Source of the DNA: Pseudomonas fluorescens
Lineage (GTDB): Bacteria; Pseudomonadota; Gammaproteobacteria; Pseudomonadales; Pseudomonadaceae
NCBI RefSeq assembly: GCF_902498195.1
Contig: NZ_CABVIY010000005.1
Location: 496,001 to 560,000 of the forward strand
Length of the DNA stretch: 64,000 nt
Direction of reading: 5' to 3'
The position numbers and the translations under genes are program-made. Shown in pieces: positions 1 to 6,745 of this stretch (position 1 is the stretch's first letter; every line of letters begins with the position of its first letter). The notes below the pieces were generated by a model that searched no databases, was not told the DNA's origin, and saw only the letters and a list, made by a program, of their open reading frames with translations.

Positions 1-1064
1 AGCTGGAAGTGTTTTCCCGTTCGGGCCTGTGGGGCATCAGCGTGCCCAAGGTATACGGCGGCGCCGGCGTGTCCAATGTGACGCTGGCCAAAGTCATTGC
101 CCTGATTGCCCAGGCCGATGGCTCGCTGGGGCAGATCCCGCAGAACCATTTCTATGCCCTGGAAGTGCTGCGCGTGAACGGCAGCGAGGAACAGAAAAAA
201 CGCCTGTATGCCGAAGTATTGGCCGGCCAGCGTTTCGGCAATGCACTCGCTGAACTGGGCACTAAAACCGCCCACGACCGCGTCACCCGCCTGACACGCG
301 ACGGCAATGGCTATCGCATCAACGGCCGCAAGTTCTACGCCACCGGGGCGATCTACGCCCAGCGCATTCCGACCTCGGTGATCGATGAAAACGGTGTGCA
401 GCAACTGGCTTTCGTGCCGAGCAACAGCCAAGGCCTGACGGTGATCGACGACTGGAGCGGCTTCGGCCAGCGCACCACCGGCAGCGGTTCGGTGGTGTTC
501 GAAGATGTGTTCGTGGCCGCCGAAGACGTGATCCCGTTCCAGACGGCGTTCGAACGCCCGACCCCGGTCGGCCCTTTGGCACAGATCCTCCACGCGGCCA
601 TCGACACCGGCATCGCCCGCGCCGCCTATGAAGATGCGCTGCATTTCGTGCGCACCAAGACCCGCGCCTGGATCGACGCCACCCATGAAATCGCCACCGA
701 GGACCCGCTGACGATCAAGAGCTTCGGCCACTTGAGCATTCGCCTGCACGCTACCGAAGCCCTGCTGGAGCGTGCCGGTGAATTCCTCGACAAGGCCCAG
801 GCGAACACCAACGCCGAAACCGTCGCCGCCGCCTCGATTGCCGTCGCCGAAGCCCGGGCCATCAGCACCGAGATTTCCCTCGCCGCCGGCACCACACTCT
901 TCGAACTGGCGGGCAGCCAGGCGACCCTGCGTGAACACGGCCTGGATCGCCACTGGCGCAACGCACGGGTGCATACGCTGCACGATCCGGTGCGCTGGAA
1001 GTATCACGCCGTCGGCAATTACTACCTCAACGATGAAAACCCGCCACTGCGGGGGACCATCTGA
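1..1064 (+). CDS. SfnB-like flavin oxidoreductase (acyl-CoA dehydrogenase fold), 5' end missing
   Basis: The reading frame is open from base 3, so the true start lies before the window; about 354 residues are present and the family is usually around 400. The visible part has the acyl-CoA dehydrogenase layout: a helical N-terminal segment rich in GG/AG, a beta middle domain (ATGAIYAQRIP, then a DDWSGFGQRTTGSGS stretch) and a helical C-terminal domain ending in RVHTLHDPVRWKYH. Relatives (SfnB, DszC) are reduced-flavin-dependent oxygenases or oxidoreductases used to obtain sulfur from organosulfur compounds; the assignment to SfnB is by recall. The stop codon overlaps the next ATG (TGATG), so it is translationally coupled to the FMN monooxygenase gene. 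The exact substrate cannot be read from the sequence. Confidence 0.75.
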   Translation, partial: LEVFSRSGLWGISVPKVYGGAGVSNVTLAKVIALIAQADGSLGQIPQNHFYALEVLRVNGSEEQKKRLYAEVLAGQRFGNALAELGTKTAHDRVTRLTRDGNGYRINGRKFYATGAIYAQRIPTSVIDENGVQQLAFVPSNSQGLTVIDDWSGFGQRTTGSGSVVFEDVFVAAEDVIPFQTAFERPTPVGPLAQILHAAIDTGIARAAYEDALHFVRTKTRAWIDATHEIATEDPLTIKSFGHLSIRLHATEALLERAGEFLDKAQANTNAETVAAASIAVAEARAISTEISLAAGTTLFELAGSQATLREHGLDRHWRNARVHTLHDPVRWKYHAVGNYYLNDENPPLRGTI

Positions 1065-2422
1065 TGGCTGACGCGAAAAAGAAGATCCTGCTCAACGCGT
1101 TCAACATGAACTGCATCGGGCATATCAACCACGGTTTGTGGACGCATCCACGGGATACCTCGACCCAATACAAGACGATCGAGTACTGGACCGAACTGGC
1201 GCAATTGCTGGAGCGCGGATTGTTCGACGGCCTGTTCATCGCCGACATCGTCGGCGTCTACGACGTGTACCAGCACTCGGTGGACGTGCCGCTGAAGGAG
1301 TCGATCCAGCTGCCGGTCAACGATCCACTGCTGCTGGTCTCGGCCATGGCCGCGGTCACCAAAAACCTCGGTTTCGGCCTCACCGCCAACCTCACCTACG
1401 AGCCGCCGTACCTGTTCGCCCGGCGCATGTCGACCCTCGACCATCTGAGTCGCGGTCGCGTGGGCTGGAACATCGTCACCGGCTACCTGGACAGCGCCGC
1501 CAAGGCCATGGGCCTGAGCGAACAGGTCGAACACGACCGCCGCTACGACCAGGCCGACGAATACCTGGAGGTGCTCTACAAACTCTGGGAAGGCAGCTGG
1601 GAAAACGGCGCGGTGTTGAACGATCCGCAGCAGCGGATCTACGCGCAGCCGGAGAAGGTGCACAAGGTCGAGCACAAGGGCGAGTTCTACCAGGTCGAGG
1701 GCTATCACCTGTGCGAGCCGTCGCCACAGCGCACGCCGGTGCTGTTCCAGGCCGGCAGTTCCGATCGCGGTTTGCTGTTCGCCGGGCGTCACGCCGAGTG
1801 CGTGTTCATCAGCGGCCAGAACAAAGCGTCGACCAAAGTGCAGGTGGACAAGGTCCGCGCCAGCGCCGTCGAGGCCGGGCGCAACCCCGAGGACATCAAG
1901 GTGTTCATGGGCTTGAACGTGATTGTCGGCGCCACTGAAGAGCTGGCCTGGGCCAAGCACGCCGAGTACCTGAGCTATGCCAGCGCCGAGGCCGGCGTGG
2001 CGCATTTCTCGGCGTCCACCGGCATCGATTTTTCCGAATACGCCATCGACGAGCCGATCCAGTACGTGAAAAGCAACGCGATCCAGTCCGCCACCAAGAA
2101 CCTGCAAAACAACGACTGGACCCGGCGCAAATTGCTCGACCAACACGCCCTCGGCGGGCGCTACATCACCGTGGTCGGCTCGCCCGGACAAGTGGCTGAT
2201 GAGCTGGAATCGTGGATCGCCGAAACCGGCCTCGACGGCTTCAACCTGACACGCATCGTCACGCCGGAAAGCTATGTGGATTTCATCGAACGGGTGATTC
2301 CAGAGTTGCAGCGGCGTGGGTCGTACAAGACCGCTTACGACGATGGCAGCTTGCGGGAAAAACTGTTTCGCGAAGGGGCGCATTTGCCTGAGCAACACAC
2401 CGGGTCCGCCTACAGACGCTAA
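1064..2422 (+). CDS. FMN-dependent monooxygenase, NtaA/SnaA/DszA family (bacterial luciferase-like)
   Basis: A 452-residue protein of the luciferase-like monooxygenase superfamily. It starts with MADAKKKILLNAFNMNC and contains the DYxH-type substitution HINHGLWTHPRD, the segment FARRMSTLDHLSRGRVGWNIVTG and the QAGSSDRGLLFAGRHAE region, all typical of the NtaA/SnaA/DszA/SoxA branch. These enzymes use FMNH2 from a separate reductase to oxygenate sulfonates, sulfones or nitrilotriacetate-like substrates. Coupling to the upstream SfnB-like gene (1-base overlap) and the metQNI genes that follow suggests a route that imports and desulfurizes an organosulfur compound; the substrate is inferred only in class. 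No flavin reductase gene is visible in the window. Confidence 0.85.
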   Translation: MADAKKKILLNAFNMNCIGHINHGLWTHPRDTSTQYKTIEYWTELAQLLERGLFDGLFIADIVGVYDVYQHSVDVPLKESIQLPVNDPLLLVSAMAAVTKNLGFGLTANLTYEPPYLFARRMSTLDHLSRGRVGWNIVTGYLDSAAKAMGLSEQVEHDRRYDQADEYLEVLYKLWEGSWENGAVLNDPQQRIYAQPEKVHKVEHKGEFYQVEGYHLCEPSPQRTPVLFQAGSSDRGLLFAGRHAECVFISGQNKASTKVQVDKVRASAVEAGRNPEDIKVFMGLNVIVGATEELAWAKHAEYLSYASAEAGVAHFSASTGIDFSEYAIDEPIQYVKSNAIQSATKNLQNNDWTRRKLLDQHALGGRYITVVGSPGQVADELESWIAETGLDGFNLTRIVTPESYVDFIERVIPELQRRGSYKTAYDDGSLREKLFREGAHLPEQHTGSAYRR

Positions 2423-2425
2423 AAG

Positions 2426-2502
2426 CATCGCGAGCAGGCTCACTCCTACAGTGGATATTGGGTGTTCACACAATCCCTGTAGGAGCGAGCCTGCTCGCGA
2501 TG
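2426..2502. repeat. REPIN, GCGAGCAGGCTCGCTCC class
   Basis: Two inverted arms (about 2426-2451 and 2477-2502) reading ATCGCGAGCAGGCT and its complement, with a 25-base spacer. The left arm has one mismatch (CACTCC for CGCTCC). It lies between the monooxygenase gene and metQ. Confidence 0.85.
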
Positions 2503-2552
2503 AGGCCCTGATAGACACCGAAAATTTAATGCACTGACTGGAAACCCTGATC

Positions 2553-3362
2553 ATGACCAAGACTTACTTCTCTCACCCAGTCAAAGCACTGGCCCTGGCC
2601 CTCGGCCTGTTCAGCTCTGCGGTGTTCGCCGCCGACCCGGCGCTGAAAATCGGCACCACCGCCGCCTTCGCCATTCCGCTGGAAGCGGCCGTCGAAGAAG
2701 CCGGCAAACAAGGCCTGAAGGTCGAGCTGGTGGAGTTCAGCGACTGGATCGCGCCGAACGTCAGCCTCGCGTCGGGTGACATCGACGTGAACTACTTCCA
2801 GCACATCCCGTTCCTGGAAAACGCCAAGGCGGCCGCCGGCTTTGACCTGGTGCCGTTCGCGCCGGGCATCATCAACAACGTCGGCCTCTACTCGAAAAAA
2901 TACAAAAGCTTCGACGAGCTGCCAGAAGGCGCCAGCGTGGCCATCGCCAACGACCCGATCAACAGCGGTCGCGGTTTGCAGCTGCTGGCCAAGTCCGGCT
3001 TGATCACCCTCAAGCCGGGCGTGGGCTACAAGGCCACCGAAGACGACATCATCGCCAACCCGAAGAAAATCAAGATTCTCCAGGTTGAAGCCGTGCAACT
3101 GGTGCGCGCCTATGACGACGCCGACCTGGTCCAGGGTTACCCGGCCTACATCCGTCTGGCGAAGACCTTCGATGCCGGCTCGGCCCTGCTGTTCGACGGC
3201 CTGGATCACAAGGAATACGTGATTCAGTTCGTGATCCAGCCGAAAAGCAAAACCGACCCGCGCCTGATCAAATTCGTCGACATCTACCAGCATTCGCCCG
3301 CCGTTCGCGCCGCCCTGGATAAAGCCCACGGCAAGCTCTATCAAGCCGGTTGGGAAAGCTGA
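2553..3362 (+). CDS. metQ: MetQ/NlpA-family ABC substrate-binding protein
   Basis: A 269-residue periplasmic binding protein. Residues 1-27 form a Sec signal peptide ending near VFAADP; there is no lipobox cysteine, so a soluble periplasmic form is expected rather than the lipoprotein seen in E. coli. The body matches the NlpA/MetQ fold: KIGTTAAFAIPLEAAVEEAGKQ, the DVNYFQHIPFL motif, the IANDPINSGRGLQLL ligand-loop region and DLVQGYPAYIRLA near the end. Family members bind methionine, but the neighbouring organosulfur oxygenases suggest another sulfur compound here. It is followed after 2 bases by metN. Confidence 0.9.
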   Translation: MTKTYFSHPVKALALALGLFSSAVFAADPALKIGTTAAFAIPLEAAVEEAGKQGLKVELVEFSDWIAPNVSLASGDIDVNYFQHIPFLENAKAAAGFDLVPFAPGIINNVGLYSKKYKSFDELPEGASVAIANDPINSGRGLQLLAKSGLITLKPGVGYKATEDDIIANPKKIKILQVEAVQLVRAYDDADLVQGYPAYIRLAKTFDAGSALLFDGLDHKEYVIQFVIQPKSKTDPRLIKFVDIYQHSPAVRAALDKAHGKLYQAGWES

Positions 3363-3364
3363 AA

Positions 3365-4486
3365 ATGACCGCCGCGACCCAAATGCGACTGGAAATTCCA
3401 GAGCCTAAGCAAGCGATACAAGCCGAACTGCACCCGGACCTGAATCACGCCCACGTGCGCTTCAGCAACCTGGGTAAAACCTACGAGGGCAAGCAAGGTC
3501 CGGTGGCCGCCCTGCACGGCATCGACCTGGCGATCCAGCGCGGCGAAGTGTTCGGCATCATCGGCCGCAGCGGCGCCGGCAAGTCGTCGCTGATCCGCAC
3601 CATCAACCGCCTCGAACAACCGAGCAGTGGTCGGGTGCTGATCGACCAGGTGGACATCGGCGAGTTCGATGAAGACCGTCTGGTGGCGCTGCGCCGGCGC
3701 ATTGGCATGATCTTCCAGCACTTCAACCTGATGTCGGCTAAGACCGTTTGGCAGAACGTCGAATTGCCGCTCAAGGTTGCCGGCGTGCCCAAGGAACAAC
3801 GTGACCGCAAGGTCCGTGAACTGTTGGAACTGGTGGGCCTGGAGGCGAAGCACAAGGCCTATCCGGCGCAGCTGTCCGGCGGCCAGAAGCAGCGTGTCGG
3901 CATCGCCCGGGCGCTGGTCCATGACCCGGCGATTCTGTTGTGCGATGAAGCCACTTCCGCGCTGGACCCGGAGACCACGCAATCGATCCTCGGCCTGCTG
4001 CGCGAGATCAACCGGCGCCTGGGTTTGACCATCATTTTGATCACCCACGAAATGGCGGTGATCCGCGAAATCTGCGATCGGGTGGTGGTCCTCGAACGCG
4101 GCCGCGTGGTCGAGCAGGGGCCGGTCTGGGAAGTGTTCGGCAACCCGCAGCACGAAGTCAGCAAGACCTTGCTCGCGCCGTTGCAGCACGCCCTGCCGTC
4201 GGAGCTGCAAAGCCGCTTGCAGGCACAACCGCAGTCCTCAGCCGACGCCGTCGTGTTGCGCCTGCAATTCACCGGCACGGCGCAGGACGAACCGGACATC
4301 GCCGCCCTGTTCAGCGCCCTCGGTGGCCGCGTGCGCCTGCTGCAAGGTGGCGTGGAACGGATTCAGGGCCATGCGCTGGGGCAATTGCTGTTGGCGGTGA
4401 CGGGTTCGTCCCTCGACGCCGAAGCATTGCGCCAGCGCGCAAGCCAATGGGCGCAGCAGGTGGAGGTGTTGGGTTATGTGGTTTGA
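3365..4486 (+). CDS. metN: Methionine-type ABC transporter ATP-binding protein MetN
   Basis: The ATPase of a MetNIQ importer, 373 residues from the ATG at 3365; a purine-rich GGGAAAG at 3351-3357 serves as ribosome-binding site. Walker A is GRSGAGKS at residues 67-74, the signature is LSGGQKQR, and Walker B reads AILLCDEATSALD. The last 80 residues resemble the NIL substrate-sensing domain (VVLRLQFTGTAQDEPDI onward). The first ~30 residues (to LNHAH) are an extension over the usual MetN start; it is in frame and follows a good ribosome site. The gene overlaps metI by 11 bases. Confidence 0.92.
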   Translation: MTAATQMRLEIPEPKQAIQAELHPDLNHAHVRFSNLGKTYEGKQGPVAALHGIDLAIQRGEVFGIIGRSGAGKSSLIRTINRLEQPSSGRVLIDQVDIGEFDEDRLVALRRRIGMIFQHFNLMSAKTVWQNVELPLKVAGVPKEQRDRKVRELLELVGLEAKHKAYPAQLSGGQKQRVGIARALVHDPAILLCDEATSALDPETTQSILGLLREINRRLGLTIILITHEMAVIREICDRVVVLERGRVVEQGPVWEVFGNPQHEVSKTLLAPLQHALPSELQSRLQAQPQSSADAVVLRLQFTGTAQDEPDIAALFSALGGRVRLLQGGVERIQGHALGQLLLAVTGSSLDAEALRQRASQWAQQVEVLGYVV

Positions 4487-5120
4487 TCGCTTGCTGCAGG
4501 GTTTCATCGACACGTTTTTGATGGTCGGCGTGTCGTCGTTGATTGCGTTGCTGGCGGGCATTCCGCTGGCAGTGATCCTGGTCACCAGCTCCAAGGGCGG
4601 CATCTACGAAGCCCCAGCGGTGAACCGTGCGCTGGGCGCGTTCGTGAACCTGTTTCGCTCGATTCCGTTCCTGATCCTGATGGTGGCGCTGATTCCGTTC
4701 ACGCGGTTGATCGTTGGCACCACGTACGGCGTGTGGGCCGCCGTGGTGCCGCTGACCATCGCCGCCACGCCGTTCTTTGCGCGGATTGCCGAAGTCAGTT
4801 TGCGTGAGGTGGATCACGGCTTGATCGAGGCGGCGCAGGCCATGGGTTGCCGGCGCCAGCACATCGTCTGGCATGTGCTGTTGCCAGAGGCGCTGCCGGG
4901 GATTGTGGGCGGGTTCACCATCACGCTGGTGACGATGATCAACTCCTCGGCCATGGCCGGGGCAATTGGTGCCGGTGGGCTGGGCGACATTGCTTATCGG
5001 TATGGGTATCAGCGTTTTGACAGCCAGATCATGTTGACGGTGATTGTGCTGCTGGTGGTGTTGGTTGCGTTGATTCAGCTGGGTGGGGATCGGTTGGCGC
5101 GGGGCCTGAACAAGCGCTGA
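4476..5120 (+). CDS. metI: Methionine-type ABC transporter permease MetI
   Basis: A 214-residue inner-membrane permease with five hydrophobic segments. The EAA loop reads EAAQAMGCRRQHIVWHVLLPEALPGI, the ATPase-contact motif, and the remainder (GAIGAGGLGDIAYRYGYQRF) is characteristic of MetI. It starts inside the last codons of metN, so the two subunits are translationally coupled. With metQ and metN it makes a complete importer. It is the last gene of the transcription unit; a REPIN follows 10 bases after the stop. Confidence 0.93.
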   Translation: MWFDRLLQGFIDTFLMVGVSSLIALLAGIPLAVILVTSSKGGIYEAPAVNRALGAFVNLFRSIPFLILMVALIPFTRLIVGTTYGVWAAVVPLTIAATPFFARIAEVSLREVDHGLIEAAQAMGCRRQHIVWHVLLPEALPGIVGGFTITLVTMINSSAMAGAIGAGGLGDIAYRYGYQRFDSQIMLTVIVLLVVLVALIQLGGDRLARGLNKR

Positions 5121-5130
5121 ATCAGGATCA

Positions 5131-5228
5131 AAAGATCGCAGCCTTCGGCAGCTCCTACTGGGTGAGGTGTTGATACGAAATTCGGGCTCGGCACGACCTC
5201 TGTAGGAGCTGCCGAAGGCTGCGATCTT
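5131..5228. repeat. REPIN, AAGATCGCAGCCTTCGGCAGCTCC class
   Basis: Arms at about 5131-5158 (AAAGATCGCAGCCTTCGGCA...) and 5201-5228 (TGTAGGAGCTGCCGAAGGCT...) with a spacer of about 43 bases, just after metI. Confidence 0.85.
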
Positions 5229-5349
5229 GTCGATATTTCGTACAAGGAAATCAGTAATTCCGAAGGTCCGATCCCTTTCCTTTGCAGGACATTTCCTAGA
5301 TTATTTCGCTCGCTTGCGCCTGCCAAATCTGCTGGCTAGTCTCGGCCCG

Positions 5350-5568
5350 TCACTGCTCATCAGTGATCGGGTTTAGTAGCCCCGGACAATAGGTGCATAG
5401 CAATTTCATGCTCGGCGATTGTTGCCGCATGCAGAAATGGTAGCTGTGCGTGGGGCATCTTTGGATGCACCGGTTTTCCTATTGACCGGCCTACTACCTG
5501 CGCACAGCCACCACCCAATCGCTTAGTAGGCGGTAAGTGATGGCTCCTGTTCTGCAATAGGAGTAACC
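5350..5568 (+). ncRNA. Structured leader upstream of the DUF6124 gene
   Basis: Non-coding, strongly self-complementary region. A hairpin TCACTG-ctcat-CAGTGA lies at 5350-5366. A long-range stem joins TAGTAG..CCGG.CAATAGG (5374-5393) to CCTATTG.CCGG.CTACTA (5478-5496), enclosing smaller hairpins such as CGGC-gattgtt-GCCG (5413-5427) and GGGCATC-tttg-GATGC (about 5453-5468). A further stem AGCCA/TGGCT (about 5506-5545) ends just before the ribosome-binding site AGGAG (5559-5563) of the next gene. I recall comparable leaders before other Pseudomonas DUF6124 genes but cannot confirm it here. A cis-regulatory RNA or a separate small RNA is possible. Confidence 0.5.
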
Positions 5569-5922
5569 ATGGAAAAATCAGTCCCCGATCCACCAGAATC
5601 CTCCTCCGACGAAGCCATCACTGACGACCTGCTCAGAGACCGCTCCGCCCTCTACCGCGCCATCGACTTCTACCTCACCGGCGACCAGCCCTCGCCCCCC
5701 GATGAACTGCGCTTCTACAACGTCAGCAAGGATGTGAGCTTCGAAGACACCCAGCTCTACATTGCCGATCTGCTGCGCTGTGCGTCGGTCACGGCGTATC
5801 AGTGTGGCGATCATCTGAAGGGTGCCGACCGGGCCATGGTGTTTTCGGTGTGGCATTTGCTGGAGATTGCCAAGGCGATGGTGGATCGGTCGATTGAGTG
5901 TTTGGGCATGAAGCACGGCTGA
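5569..5922 (+). CDS. DUF6124-family small protein
   Basis: A 117-residue soluble protein, start fixed by AGGAG five bases before the ATG. The N-terminal third is polar and variable (PDPPESSSDEA). The C-terminal half has the pattern I associate with the Pseudomonas DUF6124 family: DTQLYIADLLRCASVTAYQCGDHLKGADRAMVFSVWHLLEIAKAMVDRSIE in outline, that is an alanine/serine-rich helix, a conserved aspartate-hydrophobic step and a final amphipathic helix. Its function is unknown. Such genes are usually present in several copies per genome; only one is seen here. It is monocistronic and has the long folding leader described separately. Confidence 0.65.
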   Translation: MEKSVPDPPESSSDEAITDDLLRDRSALYRAIDFYLTGDQPSPPDELRFYNVSKDVSFEDTQLYIADLLRCASVTAYQCGDHLKGADRAMVFSVWHLLEIAKAMVDRSIECLGMKHG

Positions 5923-5946
5923 GTCATCGGTTGTCAGTGAAATCGC

Positions 5947-6013
5947 CTTCGCGAGCAAGCCCGCTCCCACATTTGGAATGCGGTCAACGGTGGGAGCGGG
6001 CTTGCTCGCGAAT
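5947..6013. repeat. REPIN, GCGAGCAAGCCCGCTCCCAC class
   Basis: Arms at 5947-5971 and about 5990-6013 with an 18-base spacer, between the DUF6124 gene and the methyltransferase gene. Confidence 0.88.
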
Positions 6014-6080
6014 GGCTGCGCAGCAGCCCCCGGCGCCATGGCGTATATTCGGCAAATCCCAATTGCCTGCGCAGCCCACC

Positions 6081-6707
6081 ATGAAACAGACCTCCACCGA
6101 CCTCGACCAGATCACCGCCACCACCCTGGCCCATTACAACTCGGTGGCCGAAGGTTTTCGCGAAGGCACGCGTGATCACGACGTCAGCCAAAATATCGAT
6201 GCGCTGATGCGGCATATACAGGGCACGGCGCCATTCGACATCCTGGATTTTGGCTGCGGTCCGGGTCGCGACTTGCAAACCTTCACCCGCATGGGCCACA
6301 AGGCCGTCGGGCTCGACGGTTCGGAAAAATTTGCGCAGATGGCCCGGGAGGACAGCGGTTGCGAGGTCTGGCAGCAGGACTTCTTGAAGCTTGATCTGCC
6401 AAATGAGCGTTTCGACGGGATTTTTGCCAATGCGGTGTTATTCCACATCCCGCGCCAGGAGTTGCCCCGCGTGTTGCAGGAACTGCGGGCGGCGTTGAAG
6501 CCTGCGGGTGTGTTGTTCAGTTCCAATCCCCGTGGCGAGAATCAGGAAGGCTGGAATGGGCCGCGCTATGGGGCGTATCACGACCTGGCGGCCTGGCAGC
6601 AGTTGCTGACCGAGGCGGGGTTTGTGGAACTGGAGCATTACTATCGGCCGGCGGGGTTGCCCAGGGAGCAGCAGCCTTGGTTGGCGAGTGTCTGGCGTAA
6701 GGCGTGA
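6081..6707 (+). CDS. Class I SAM-dependent methyltransferase
   Basis: A 208-residue protein starting at ATG 6081 (MKQTSTDLDQITATTLAHYNSVAEGF). The frame is open further upstream, but that part reads through a REPIN and is not considered coding. Motif I is ILDFGCGPGRDLQTF (about residues 54-67), followed by the acidic motif GLDGSEKFAQMA, then DGIFANAVLFHIPRQELPRVLQELRAALKPAGVLFSS, the Methyltransf_11/25 pattern. The conserved ending (GAYHDLAAWQQLLTEAGF) suggests a small-molecule substrate, not identified. It converges with the glycoside-hydrolase-like gene, the stops being 38 bases apart. Confidence 0.88.
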   Translation: MKQTSTDLDQITATTLAHYNSVAEGFREGTRDHDVSQNIDALMRHIQGTAPFDILDFGCGPGRDLQTFTRMGHKAVGLDGSEKFAQMAREDSGCEVWQQDFLKLDLPNERFDGIFANAVLFHIPRQELPRVLQELRAALKPAGVLFSSNPRGENQEGWNGPRYGAYHDLAAWQQLLTEAGFVELEHYYRPAGLPREQQPWLASVWRKA

Positions 6708-6745
6708 AGCTTTCAGGGTGTGGGTGTTTGTGCTCGCGAAGCTCT

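Noticed and set aside
1022..2560. A 512-codon open frame on the minus strand opposite the FMN monooxygenase gene
   Set aside because: Mirror frame of a real high-GC gene; composition is His/Val/Gln/Asp-rich without domain motifs, and the plus strand encodes a clear family protein.
5898..6080. N-terminal extension of the methyltransferase gene
   Set aside because: It reads through a REPIN and part of the DUF6124 stop region; the ATG at 6081 gives the family-typical N-terminus.
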